Source of the DNA: Lacicoccus halitifaciens
GTDB taxonomy: Bacteria; Bacillota; Bacilli; Staphylococcales; Salinicoccaceae
NCBI RefSeq assembly: GCF_040544485.1
Contig: NZ_JBDZDV010000006.1
Coordinates: 62,001-126,000, forward strand
Length of the DNA stretch: 64,000 nucleotides
Reading direction: 5' to 3'
This document shows positions 16,141-24,131 of this stretch, piece by piece; the stretch's first letter is position 1; every line of letters begins with the position of its first letter. Position numbers and translations under genes: made by a program. A model generated the notes under the pieces. It did no database searches. It was not told the DNA's origin and was given only the letters and a program-made list of their open reading frames with translations.

Positions 16141-17706
16141 ATGAAGTTGGAATACCCTAGGAAATGGTTGATTTCATTTGCGGTCATATCTTTGATGATC
16201 GTCATATTTTATATTCTTTTCGGACATCATCTTTCATTGATCTTGTCCGATTTCATCGTCGGTGACCAGGTGCTGCCGATGGAGCATCTCATCTGGATGC
16301 TTGTATTTTTTGCAGCGTTCGTCTCAATGCGGGCCATCTATAAGTATGTCACGGCATACGTGGCGAATTCACGCATGGCATCGCTCGGCGACCGCCTGCT
16401 TCAGCGGGTGGACGATACGACGAATAAAAAGTCGGAATCCTTTTTGAACGCACTCTTCATCCATATGGAGAAGTACCGTCCATTTGAGAGTGTCTTCATC
16501 CCGACGATCGTGAATACGATGGTGAAACTTGTTGTCATCATCATCGCTTTGTTCTTCGTCCATATGAACGCCGCCATCATACTGCTTTTGACGGCACCTT
16601 TCGTGCCGCTTTATTACGTGCTGGTCGGCCTTCAGACAAGAGATGAGGCCTACAGGCAGGCCTCCCAGTTCGATGATATGGGCACATTGTTTTTGAATCT
16701 GGTGCGGGGAAAGGATACGGTGCGCAACACCGGTTCAGAAGGCACGGTCAGTGCAAAGCTTGATGAGAATAATGAAGATTTCGTCTCCCAGACGATGAAG
16801 ATCCTGAAATTCGCATTCCAGTCCTCATTGATGCTCGAGTTCATCACGATACTCGGCATCGGCCTCGTGGCGCTTGAACTGGGACTTCAGATCATCTTTT
16901 TTGAGAACATAACATTTTACGCGGCCTTCTTCACGCTGCTGCTTGCACCGGAATTCTACAATGCACTGAAGGTGCTCGGGGTGGAATTCCATAATGGCCA
17001 GCTGGCAAGGGGCCACAAGGATAAGATCAACGAGTGGCTCAAGCAGCCGGGCCAGGCACCGGAATACAGGACGCAGGCGGACGACGGGGCTGCAGTGGCG
17101 CTCCATGACGTGGAAATCGGCTTTCCGGACAATACAATGATCAGGGACGTCAATATCGGATTTGAACCGAATACGATCAACGCCATCACCGGACCTTCCG
17201 GCGGGGGCAAGACGACACTGCTCCGGTCGATCGTCGGCCTGATGCCGCCGCTTGCAGGCGAGGTCAGGGTGGCCTCGTATGATATCGGCTATATTTCAGA
17301 TGATATTTATTTCAATGACAGCACCCTGTATGAGTATCTGTCGGACGGGACCGCCTCTGAAGATGCGGTGTTGGGGATACTGGAAGACCTGAAGCTTGCG
17401 GGAAGCGTCTCGAAGCTGAAGGAAGGCATCCATACGCCGATCATCAACAACAACGTGCCGTTTTCAGGCGGGGAGATCGTACGATTGAAAATCGCGAGGG
17501 TGCTTTTGAAGCGGCCCCGGATCATCGTGATGGATGAACCGACGGAGTTTCTCGATGCGGAGACTGAAAGCCTGATACTCAAGTATCTGGAAGGGTTCAA
17601 GGCGTTTTCGACCATCATTGCGGTCGTTCACCGCAGGAGGCTGCTCGGCATCAGCGACACCCATCATCATCTCGAAAATGGACAGATCAGAAGAGGTGAT
17701 ATTTGA
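16141..17706 (+). CDS. cydD: ABC exporter CydD-like subunit (thiol/heme exporter half)
   Basis: A 521-residue half-transporter: about six helices in residues 10-290, then an ATPase domain. Walker A is GPSGGGKT (351-358), the signature FSGGE is near 441 and Walker B IIVMDEP near 461. LLLAPEFYNALKVLG in the last membrane region is the best CydD-like mark. CydDC exports cysteine/glutathione-type thiols and is needed for cytochrome bd assembly in known cases. It overlaps the next gene by 4 bases. No cydAB is in the window, so the substrate is inferred only from family resemblance. Confidence 0.8.
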   Translation: MKLEYPRKWLISFAVISLMIVIFYILFGHHLSLILSDFIVGDQVLPMEHLIWMLVFFAAFVSMRAIYKYVTAYVANSRMASLGDRLLQRVDDTTNKKSESFLNALFIHMEKYRPFESVFIPTIVNTMVKLVVIIIALFFVHMNAAIILLLTAPFVPLYYVLVGLQTRDEAYRQASQFDDMGTLFLNLVRGKDTVRNTGSEGTVSAKLDENNEDFVSQTMKILKFAFQSSLMLEFITILGIGLVALELGLQIIFFENITFYAAFFTLLLAPEFYNALKVLGVEFHNGQLARGHKDKINEWLKQPGQAPEYRTQADDGAAVALHDVEIGFPDNTMIRDVNIGFEPNTINAITGPSGGGKTTLLRSIVGLMPPLAGEVRVASYDIGYISDDIYFNDSTLYEYLSDGTASEDAVLGILEDLKLAGSVSKLKEGIHTPIINNNVPFSGGEIVRLKIARVLLKRPRIIVMDEPTEFLDAETESLILKYLEGFKAFSTIIAVVHRRRLLGISDTHHHLENGQIRRGDI

Positions 17707-19262
17707 TGAGCTATCTCAAAAATGAAAAAAAACATATCATCTACAGCATCATCCTCGGGGTGATCGGCAGCCTGATCGGCATTTCGATTTTTGCATTGAG
17801 CGGCTATATGATCAGCCTCAGCTTCTTTGAACCGCCGATATTCGTCATCCTGTTCATCATTGCCGTGATCAAACTGTTCGGCATGGCGAAGGGCGGACTG
17901 AAATATTTGGAGCGGCTCTTGTCGCACAATTCGACCTTCAAGCTGATTTCAAGGATGCGCTCGCGCTACTTCGAATCATCGCTGAACAGTGATGAGGATA
18001 TGCACAGCGTCAGGTTCATCCAGACGTTGAGCAGATATTTCGAGGACATCGAGGATTATTACATCACGATCATCTATCCGTATATTATGGCGGCACTCGT
18101 GTCGATATTCGTCATCCTGTTAGCGGGTCTGATCGATGTGCAGATCGTGATCACGGCATTGGTGCTCTCACTCATCATGCTCATAGTATTCCCCCTCATA
18201 TTCAGCATATGGCATGAAAAAATCGATGCGGATTACAGGACGCTCGATCAGAACGCATTCATGAAGACTTACCAGTTCATCCACGGTTTCCCCGACCTTT
18301 TCGTCGACAATAAGAATAAGGCGGTGCAGAGCGAAATTTCCAGGCAGCTGGATTCGATAAGGCACAATAAAAACAAGGACAGCCTGAAAGAGGCGGTCAT
18401 CGAGCTCCTTACAGGGCTTGCGCAGATCGGCACCATCGTCCTGATCATCTTCCTCATGCAGAATGATGATGTATTCCTCATCCCTATGCTGATCCTGCTC
18501 GTCATCAGCTATTTTGAAGTGCTGACCCCGGTCGTCGAACCGGCGGGCCGCTTCTTCAACACGCACAGGAAAGTCGGCGAGATCGAACGTCCGGCGCCGG
18601 GTGCGGCTGATGGGAGGAAGATTTCGGACGAAAGCATCACACTTGAAAATGTTTCCTACAAATATCCTGCCGGTGCATATGAGGCGTTGTCCGATGTGGA
18701 CATCACCGTGAATCCCGGCGAGAAGCATGCCATCATCGGCAGCAGCGGCTCGGGGAAGACGACCCTGCTCAATCAGATCATCGGACAGAAGGATATGGCC
18801 GTCATGCCGCAGCATCTTGATTTCTACAACGCGACCATACGGGATAACCTGACGATGTTCGGCCACTTCGAATCTTCCGATGAGGAGATGGAGCACCTGC
18901 TTGCCGAGTTTGAGCTTGAGCATTTCAAGCTGGATGATTTCATCTACTTCACCGGACAATTATCCGGCGGGGAGAAGAAAAGGCTGCATCTGATCCGTAT
19001 GATCCTTGAAGATAAGGACTGGTGGGTGCTGGACGAGCCGTCGGCCAAACTGAACCGCGAGCTGCAGGAAAAAGTGTGGCGGAAGATTTTCGACACACCT
19101 ACAGCGATCGTCAGCACACATGATTTGTCCCATCTGGACCGATTTGATGTCATCCATTTCATGGAGGCCGGCCGCATCATCGAAAGCGGCGGCTATGGTG
19201 AGCTCATGGCCCGCGGGGGCGCCACCGCTGAAGCGGTGAGGCGCTTTGCGGAATATTTGTAG
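17703..19262 (+). CDS. cydC: ABC exporter CydC-like subunit
   Basis: A 519-residue partner half-transporter with an N-terminal six-helix domain (GLKYLERLLSHNSTFK, as in CydC coupling regions) and an ATPase domain: Walker A GSSGSGKT near 346, signature LSGGE near 420, Walker B WWVLDEPSAKL. The Walker B is followed by Ser-Ala-Lys where many ABC proteins have Thr-x-x-Leu-Asp. ATGA overlap with cydD predicts a heterodimer. Spacing to the degV promoter is short, and no terminator is clear. Confidence 0.8.
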   Translation: MMSYLKNEKKHIIYSIILGVIGSLIGISIFALSGYMISLSFFEPPIFVILFIIAVIKLFGMAKGGLKYLERLLSHNSTFKLISRMRSRYFESSLNSDEDMHSVRFIQTLSRYFEDIEDYYITIIYPYIMAALVSIFVILLAGLIDVQIVITALVLSLIMLIVFPLIFSIWHEKIDADYRTLDQNAFMKTYQFIHGFPDLFVDNKNKAVQSEISRQLDSIRHNKNKDSLKEAVIELLTGLAQIGTIVLIIFLMQNDDVFLIPMLILLVISYFEVLTPVVEPAGRFFNTHRKVGEIERPAPGAADGRKISDESITLENVSYKYPAGAYEALSDVDITVNPGEKHAIIGSSGSGKTTLLNQIIGQKDMAVMPQHLDFYNATIRDNLTMFGHFESSDEEMEHLLAEFELEHFKLDDFIYFTGQLSGGEKKRLHLIRMILEDKDWWVLDEPSAKLNRELQEKVWRKIFDTPTAIVSTHDLSHLDRFDVIHFMEAGRIIESGGYGELMARGGATAEAVRRFAEYL

Positions 19263-19285
19263 GGGGCTTCGTGCCATGCTACAAT
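19257..19285 (+). promoter_or_regulatory. Putative degV promoter
   Basis: -35 TTGTAG (19257-19262, overlapping the end of cydC), 17-base spacer, -10 TACAAT (19280-19285). The Shine-Dalgarno AGGAGGG follows before ATG 19311. Confidence 0.5.
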
Positions 19286-19310
19286 TAACAGGATAAAAAG
19301 GAGGGTCACC

Positions 19311-20162
19311 ATGAAAAAATATGCTATCGTAACGGACTCGGCAGCCGGGCTGGCGCAGTCCTTCATTGATGAACACGACATCAAAGTACTGCCGATGTCA
19401 GTGATCGTTGAAGGAATCGCCTACAAGGAAGGCCTGGACAAGTCCGTGGCTGAAATATATGAGTTACTGAAAGAGAGCGGTGAAGGCGCCAAGACGTCCC
19501 AGCCGACCATCGGTGAATTCATGGAAATCTTCAATGAGATCGAAGAAAATGATGAATATGATTCCATCATCTCAATCCATGCATCGAGTGAGCTGACCGG
19601 CACATACCAGAGTGCGCTCAGCGTCTCGGAGGAGATTGAAAAACCGGTCACGGTCATCGATTCCAAAATCGGCAGCTACCCGATGGGGCAGATGGTGGCC
19701 CGTGCTGTTGAAGGCCGCAGGAACGGTGAAAGCCTGGAAGAAGTTGAAGCGGAGATCAATGAAATCATCAGCAATTCACAGCTGTACCTGCTGCCGCACA
19801 GCTTTTCACAACTGAAGAAGAGCGGCCGGGTCTCGGCTTCCCAGTCGATGCTTGCCTCTTTGCTCAAAGTGCAGCTGCAGCTCAGGTTCGAAGACGGCAA
19901 AGTCGTGGTGGGCCATAAAGTGAGGACGAAGAAGAAAATGGTCTCCCATATGCTGCAGGTGCTGGAGGATCATATGAAGAGGGATGGACTCGAAACGCTT
20001 GCCATCGTCTATGCAGGGGGACGGTCGCTTGCAGATGAATGGGAGAAGACGGTCCGTGATGCTCTGCCGGACTTGAAGCTTGTCTTTGAGCCCCTCGTCA
20101 CAGTGGCGGGCGTGCATGTGGGACACGGTACAATCGCCTTCGGACTGATCAAGGGCAGATAA
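19311..20162 (+). CDS. DegV family fatty-acid-binding protein
   Basis: A 283-residue DegV/FakB-fold protein. These bind a fatty acid and present it to the kinase FakA for phosphorylation. Seen here: YAIVTDSAAGL at the N-terminus, KTSQPTIGEF, the fatty-acid site region HASSELTGTYQSAL and VTVIDSKIGSYPMGQM, and a C-terminal GHGTIAFGLIKGR. A second DegV protein at 50365 resembles FakB1 more closely. This one may have another chain preference. It is a monocistronic unit with its own promoter and terminator. Confidence 0.88.
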   Translation: MKKYAIVTDSAAGLAQSFIDEHDIKVLPMSVIVEGIAYKEGLDKSVAEIYELLKESGEGAKTSQPTIGEFMEIFNEIEENDEYDSIISIHASSELTGTYQSALSVSEEIEKPVTVIDSKIGSYPMGQMVARAVEGRRNGESLEEVEAEINEIISNSQLYLLPHSFSQLKKSGRVSASQSMLASLLKVQLQLRFEDGKVVVGHKVRTKKKMVSHMLQVLEDHMKRDGLETLAIVYAGGRSLADEWEKTVRDALPDLKLVFEPLVTVAGVHVGHGTIAFGLIKGR

Positions 20163-20163
20163 A

Positions 20164-20200
20164 AAAACCACTCAGCATTAATCAATGCTGAGTGGTTTTT
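20164..20200. terminator. Bidirectional terminator between degV and the MarR gene
   Basis: Fourteen-pair perfect stem AACCACTCAGCATT / AATGCTGAGTGGTT with loop AATC, an A run on the left and T run on the right, so it works for both converging genes. The minus-strand gene's stop codon (20184-20182) lies at the loop, so one arm codes for its last four residues. Confidence 0.92.
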
Positions 20201-20631
20201 AATTTATTTAAATCCGAGTCAATCAGCTTCAGCGTATCCAGAAGATTCTGGATCTCATCTGCCTCGAGAGACAGATTATCGATGAAGATGGTGTGCCTCT
20301 TGCCGATCTTCTCCTCCAGTTCTTTCCCTGCCTCGGTTGCTGTGATATATACATGCCTCTGATCATAAATATCCTTCTCGCGTTTCACATAGCCCGCAGA
20401 TTCGATGCGTTTGATCAAGGGGGATACTGTTGCGTTATCAAGCTGAAGCAGTTCCGCAATGGATTTCAAGTTGAGCTTCTCGTGCTGCCACAGAAGTGTC
20501 AGAACGAGATACTGTGTATATGTCAAATCAGTGTCATGCAGTACATGGTCGGAATAGAAGCGGTTCACCCGACGCTGGATATTGTACAGATTGAAGCAAA
20601 GTCTATCATCCAAATTTGAATTATCCATCAT
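20182..20631 (-). CDS. MarR family regulator, MgrA/OhrR-like
   Basis: A 149-residue winged-helix regulator. The N-terminal stretch LDDRLCFNLYNIQRRVNRFY closely resembles staphylococcal MgrA, with the redox-active Cys at position 12. The DNA-binding part is KSIAELLQLDNATVSPLIKR followed by the wing KREKDIYDQRHVYI. In MgrA, SarZ and OhrR, oxidation of this single Cys releases DNA. ATG 20631 or 20628 follows AAGGTGGTG. I infer a redox-responsive global or efflux/autolysis regulator. The symbol mgrA is likely but not certain. Confidence 0.85.
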   Translation of the reverse strand: MMDNSNLDDRLCFNLYNIQRRVNRFYSDHVLHDTDLTYTQYLVLTLLWQHEKLNLKSIAELLQLDNATVSPLIKRIESAGYVKREKDIYDQRHVYITATEAGKELEEKIGKRHTIFIDNLSLEADEIQNLLDTLKLIDSDLNKLKTTQH

Positions 20632-20670
20632 AACACCACCTTAATTTCCTCTGAAAAGCCTGCTATTCAT

Positions 20671-20713
20671 ATTATATGACAAAAGTATATGCGATTTCAA
20701 TATAAGTTTATAT
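20671..20713 (-). promoter_or_regulatory. Promoter and candidate operator of the MgrA-like gene
   Basis: On the minus strand: -35 TTGAAA (20700-20695), 18 bases, -10 TATAAT (20676-20671). The palindrome ATATAA-GT-TTATAT (20700-20713) touches the -35, and a partial copy, ATATAAGTTCAT, is at 20734-20745. These are candidate autoregulatory sites. The rest of the 317-base gap is AT-rich and leads into the next gene's leader. Confidence 0.6.
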
Positions 20714-20775
20714 ACATATGAAAATCCATTGAAATATAAGTTCATCTTTAATAGTATTTACATCTGCATATGTGG

Positions 20776-20948
20776 TAAAATACTCTTAATTATTAACTTT
20801 TGGTGGAGGTGACCGCAATTGGGAAGGCAATTTTGAAAGCTGGCTTATTATTTACGCTGTTAAGTGATGATTATGTCCCTCACAATGACTCAATATTGCA
20901 CAATCGCGGTCAAAAATTACCGGAGGTGAATCCCTTTTAGGGAACATT
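20776..20948 (+). promoter_or_regulatory. Promoter and structured leader of the CNNM/CorC gene
   Basis: An extended -10 TGGTAAAAT ends at 20781. The following leader of about 160 bases has a long-range helix: TGACCGC-A-ATTG (20810-20821) pairs with CAAT-C-GCGGTCA (20901-20912), 11 of 12 positions. Two strong Shine-Dalgarno sequences, GGAGGTGA at 20805-20812 and 20922-20929, have no good start codon for a long gene. A 35-codon frame with GGGAAGG and TTG at 20833 ends at 20940, just before the CNNM start. The layout suggests a riboswitch or leader-peptide control; it matches no riboswitch class I recognise. Confidence 0.5.
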
Positions 20949-22289
20949 TTGGACATATCAACCTTATTAAATTTAGCTTTATTCGTATTATTAATATTAC
21001 TGACAATGCTGTTTGTCGGTTCTGAATTCTCATTGGTGAAATCCAGGCAGTCGCGCCTGGATAATCTGATAGATGAAGGGAACAAGAAAGCTGCACTGGT
21101 CAAATCCATGACACAGAAGCTGGATTATTATCTGTCGGCCTGTCAGCTCGGCATCACCGTGACGGCACTTGGACTCGGGTGGATCGGTGAATCGACGTTT
21201 GAAGTGATCCTTCATCCGTTGTTCAATCTGATTGGAATACCTGAAGATTTAATGACGCCGTTTGTCGTGGCAGCAGCATTCGCGATCGTCACATTCATCC
21301 ACGTCGTTGTCGGGGAACTCGCCCCTAAGACTGTGGCGATACAATATGCAGAAAAGATGGCCATGGCTTTCGCAAGGCCGATGTACTTCTTCGGCGTGAT
21401 CATGAAGCCGCTCATCTGGTCCATGAATGGAACTTCGAGATTTTTACTCAGGCTCGTCGGTTTCAAGGATATGCCGACTGAGCAGGCGCACTCCGAGGAA
21501 GAGCTGAAGATCATCATGACGAACAGTTATCAGAGTGGTGAAATCAATCAGACGGAACTCGCTTATATGCAGAACATCTTTTCATTCGATGAAAGGCTCG
21601 CAAAAGATATCATGGTCCCGAGGACCCAGATGATTACACTGACGGAGCCCGTCGAGATTGATGATGTACTTGCTGCTGTGAAGGAACATAACTATACCAG
21701 ATATCCGATTACGGATGACAGCGGGGATAAGGACCAGATCATCGGTTTCATCAATGTCCGTGAATTTTTGACGAACCATGTGTCGAACAGCAATCTGGAA
21801 CCCGAAAACTATATACATGAAATTCCGCTCATCACCGAAGTGTCACGCATCAGTGATGCATTGATCAAAATGCAGCGCGAACGCGTGCACATCGCTTTGA
21901 TCATCGATGAATACGGCGGCACCGCCGGGATGATCACGATGGAGGATATACTTGAAGAAATCGTCGGGGAAATCCGTGATGAATTCGATGATGATGAAGA
22001 ACCCGACATCGTCAAGGTCGAGGACAACATCTACCATATCAACGGGCGTGTCCTGATCGACGATCTCCGTGACGACTTCGGAATCGAATTCGAGAACAGT
22101 GAGGACATCGATACGATCGGCGGATGGATGCAGAGCATCAATGCGGATATCGATGTTGATGATTACATCAATACCGAGAAAGATAAATGGATTGTACTGG
22201 AAGCCGACAATCATACAATCAAGCTGGTCGCGCTTATGAAAGGCTATAATGTTGCGCATAATGATGACCAGGAAGATGAAGATAAATAA
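20949..22289 (+). CDS. CNNM/CorC-HlyC family transporter (Mg2+ efflux type)
   Basis: A 446-residue protein with an N-terminal DUF21/CNNM membrane domain (about 1-190; SACQLGITVTALGLGWIGE; VVVGELAPKTVAIQYA), two CBS domains (about 205-335; DIMVPRTQMITL; HIALIIDEYGGTAGMITMED) and a CorC/HlyC C-terminal domain (about 350-430). Staphylococcal MpfA of this family protects against excess magnesium. TTG 20949 follows AGGGA by 6 bases. The start sits after a structured leader, consistent with ion-responsive control, which is inference. Confidence 0.93.
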   Translation: MDISTLLNLALFVLLILLTMLFVGSEFSLVKSRQSRLDNLIDEGNKKAALVKSMTQKLDYYLSACQLGITVTALGLGWIGESTFEVILHPLFNLIGIPEDLMTPFVVAAAFAIVTFIHVVVGELAPKTVAIQYAEKMAMAFARPMYFFGVIMKPLIWSMNGTSRFLLRLVGFKDMPTEQAHSEEELKIIMTNSYQSGEINQTELAYMQNIFSFDERLAKDIMVPRTQMITLTEPVEIDDVLAAVKEHNYTRYPITDDSGDKDQIIGFINVREFLTNHVSNSNLEPENYIHEIPLITEVSRISDALIKMQRERVHIALIIDEYGGTAGMITMEDILEEIVGEIRDEFDDDEEPDIVKVEDNIYHINGRVLIDDLRDDFGIEFENSEDIDTIGGWMQSINADIDVDDYINTEKDKWIVLEADNHTIKLVALMKGYNVAHNDDQEDEDK

Positions 22290-22302
22290 TGGCACACCCT
22301 GG

Positions 22303-22332
22303 AAACCGCTGAATCATATTCAGCGGTTTTTT
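22303..22332 (+). terminator. Terminator after the CNNM gene
   Basis: Stem AACCGCTGAAT / ATTCAGCGGTT with loop CAT and a T run. Confidence 0.92.
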
Positions 22333-22429
22333 CGTCCCGGCACCAATCTTCATCCCGCAGGCGGTCCTGTGCGTTTCATGATTATTTTTCGCAGGAATAA
22401 TGGTAAAATCATAGATGAGGGGTGAGGCT

Positions 22430-22717
22430 ATGGGATTTTTTGAATTCTTGATTGCAACTGTACCGGTCATACTTTTTTTCTCCATCCCGCTTTATGCGAT
22501 CAAAAGGGGCTCGGATCAAAAGGATGAGAAGCTGAAGATCAAACAGCTGAGGGAAGAGAAGGAACTGGAAATGCTGAAGCAGGAAAATTACCTGCTTGAA
22601 AACAAACAGATGCGCCTTGAGCTCGATCAGATCAAGGAACAGCGGGCGCTGAAGGAAGAGAACAGGGTGAAAGAAGATAAGTGGCTGATCCGTGACAGTG
22701 AAGACAAAGAATTGTAG
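22430..22717 (+). CDS. Small single-pass membrane protein with cytoplasmic coiled coil (paralogue 1)
   Basis: A 95-residue protein with one N-terminal hydrophobic segment (MGFFEFLIATVPVILFFSIP), then a charged helix with coiled-coil heptads (LREEKELEMLKQENYLLENK) and an ending KWLIRDSEDKEL. ATG 22430 follows AGGGGTGAGG and is preferred over ATG 22415. It shares layout and the motif QENYLLEN with the next gene, so the pair arose by tandem duplication. No function is known to me. Confidence 0.75.
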   Translation: MGFFEFLIATVPVILFFSIPLYAIKRGSDQKDEKLKIKQLREEKELEMLKQENYLLENKQMRLELDQIKEQRALKEENRVKEDKWLIRDSEDKEL

Positions 22718-22728
22718 GTGTTTTGGAC

Positions 22729-23031
22729 ATGGGTTTTTTTGATGTCATCATGGGGCTCGTCGGTCTCGGCGGCCTCGGAATCGTCAGTCTGGCAGGTGTC
22801 GCTTTCTACGGCATAAGGAGAGACTATGACCAGGAAAAAGAGAAGCTGCAGCTGCAGAAGATGATGGAAGAGAGAAAGCTTGAAGAGATCAGGCAGGAGA
22901 ACTATTTACTGGAAAATGAAGACATGCGGAAAGAGCTTGAAGAAATCAGGGCGGAGAGGCTTGCCGGCAGAGGCGGAGACGGCAGGAAGCGCTGGCTCAT
23001 AGAAGAGACGAAGTCCGATAGGGATAAATAA
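22729..23031 (+). CDS. Small single-pass membrane protein with cytoplasmic coiled coil (paralogue 2)
   Basis: A 100-residue paralogue of the preceding gene: MGFFDVIMGLVGLGGLGIVS membrane segment, a coiled-coil helix (MMEERKLEEIRQENYLLENE) and an ending RWLIEETKSD that matches KWLIRDSED of the partner. ATG 22729 follows TAGGTG by 8 bases; TTG 22723 is less likely. The genes are 11 bases apart and probably co-translated, suggesting a hetero-oligomeric coiled coil at the membrane. Confidence 0.75.
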   Translation: MGFFDVIMGLVGLGGLGIVSLAGVAFYGIRRDYDQEKEKLQLQKMMEERKLEEIRQENYLLENEDMRKELEEIRAERLAGRGGDGRKRWLIEETKSDRDK

Positions 23032-23059
23032 AACCTGAGGCCAAAGGCGCTCAGGTTTT
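23030..23059. terminator. Bidirectional terminator between the coiled-coil pair and glsB-like gene
   Basis: AAAACCTGAG / CTCAGGTTTT arms with an inner GCC-AAA-GGC. The A/T flanks allow use from both sides. Confidence 0.85.
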
Positions 23060-23072
23060 AGTCATCTTCAAA

Positions 23073-23354
23073 TTATCTTCTTCTGTTGGCATCTTTTGCA
23101 GACTTATCTTTACTGAATGCTTTGAGTATCAAAGAAATCACAAGAATAAGAATGATGGCACCGATCAGTCCGCCGATGATGCTGACACCGCCGATTTCCG
23201 GTCCGATACCGAGTCCGAGTGCGTTACCGATGGAGGCACCAACCAGCCCGGCAATGATGTTGCCGATAATGCCGAAAGGAACATCCTTGCCTAAAATTGC
23301 TCCTGCAGCCCAGCCGATCAGTCCGCCGACTATTAGAGTTATAATCCAACCCAT
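23073..23354 (-). CDS. GlsB/YeaQ/YmgE family stress membrane protein
   Basis: A 93-residue Gly-rich protein with three hydrophobic helices (GWIITLIVGGLIGWAAGAIL; GIIGNIIAGLVGASIGNALG; GGLIGAIILILVISLIL) and a basic tail ending NRRR. The family is induced by general stress; molecular function is not established. AAGGAGGA precedes ATG 23354. A SigB-type promoter lies upstream. Confidence 0.9.
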   Translation of the reverse strand: MGWIITLIVGGLIGWAAGAILGKDVPFGIIGNIIAGLVGASIGNALGLGIGPEIGGVSIIGGLIGAIILILVISLILKAFSKDKSAKDANRRR

Positions 23355-23413
23355 TTTGAAGTCCTCCTTAAAATAAATATGAAATACTTTATATTGATCT
23401 ATCTAGAAATAAG

Positions 23414-23437
23414 ATACCCCCTGAGATGAGTTTTAAC
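23414..23437 (-). promoter_or_regulatory. SigB-type promoter of the GlsB-like gene
   Basis: Minus strand: -35 GTTAAA (23437-23432), 12-base spacer, -10 GGGTAT (23419-23414). This matches the GTTTAA-N12-15-GGGTAT general stress consensus in 11 of 12 positions, about 60 bases before the start codon. Confidence 0.7.
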
Positions 23438-23550
23438 CCTCATTGTTACATTTAAAATAATTCTGAAAATGGCCGGATGCCCTTTTCAAACGATAAAATC
23501 ATTGAACATATGCTAAAATGTAGAAAAACAAAAGGACATACTGAAAAATT

Positions 23551-24129
23551 ATGAAGATACTTATGATAGATAATTACGATTCATTCACATATAATCTCGT
23601 GCATTACATGGAATCCAATCCCTACGGTGTGGAGATCATGGTGAGGACCCCGGATCTCTTGCACGAAGTTTCACCGGGAGCGGACAACATCATCGGCATC
23701 ATCATTTCACCTGGACCATCACATCCCGCCGACAGGCAGGATGTGATTGATTTTGTCTCGCGGCACTGGGGCCGGCTGCCGATATTCGGCATCTGTCTCG
23801 GGCACCAGATGCTGTGGCATATGGCCGGGGGCGAGGTCGTCCGCGGGGAACGTCCGGTCCACGGCCATACGTATGAGATTTCCCATACGGGCGAATTCAT
23901 ATTTGAAGATGTGGGCATGCCGCTCACCGTGACACGGTACCACTCACTGGTGTGTGCGGGGGAAAGCAGTGAATTCAAGGTCACCGCAAAATCCGATGAC
24001 GGTGTGAACATGGCGATCCAGCATGTGAAGCATCCGATTTACGGGGTCCAGTATCACCCTGAGGCCATCCTCTCTTCGGATGGCAGGAAGCAGTTATTCA
24101 ATTTTATCAAGATAGCATTGGAGGCCTGA
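23551..24129 (+). CDS. pabA: Aminodeoxychorismate synthase glutamine amidotransferase PabA
   Basis: A 192-residue class I amidotransferase that supplies ammonia from glutamine. Motifs: MIDNYDSFTYNLVHYM, IISPGPSHP, the nucleophile Cys in FGICLGHQ and the His/Glu of GVQYHPEA. The adjacent PabB-PabC fusion assigns it to folate (p-aminobenzoate) rather than tryptophan synthesis. ATG 23551 is the first Met of the family sequence; its Shine-Dalgarno is weak. Confidence 0.93.
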   Translation: MKILMIDNYDSFTYNLVHYMESNPYGVEIMVRTPDLLHEVSPGADNIIGIIISPGPSHPADRQDVIDFVSRHWGRLPIFGICLGHQMLWHMAGGEVVRGERPVHGHTYEISHTGEFIFEDVGMPLTVTRYHSLVCAGESSEFKVTAKSDDGVNMAIQHVKHPIYGVQYHPEAILSSDGRKQLFNFIKIALEA

Positions 24130-24131
24130 CA

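Noticed and set aside
18168..18959. A 263-codon minus-strand frame opposite cydC
   Set aside because: Antisense to an ABC transporter gene with clear Walker and signature motifs; no start site or recognisable domain.
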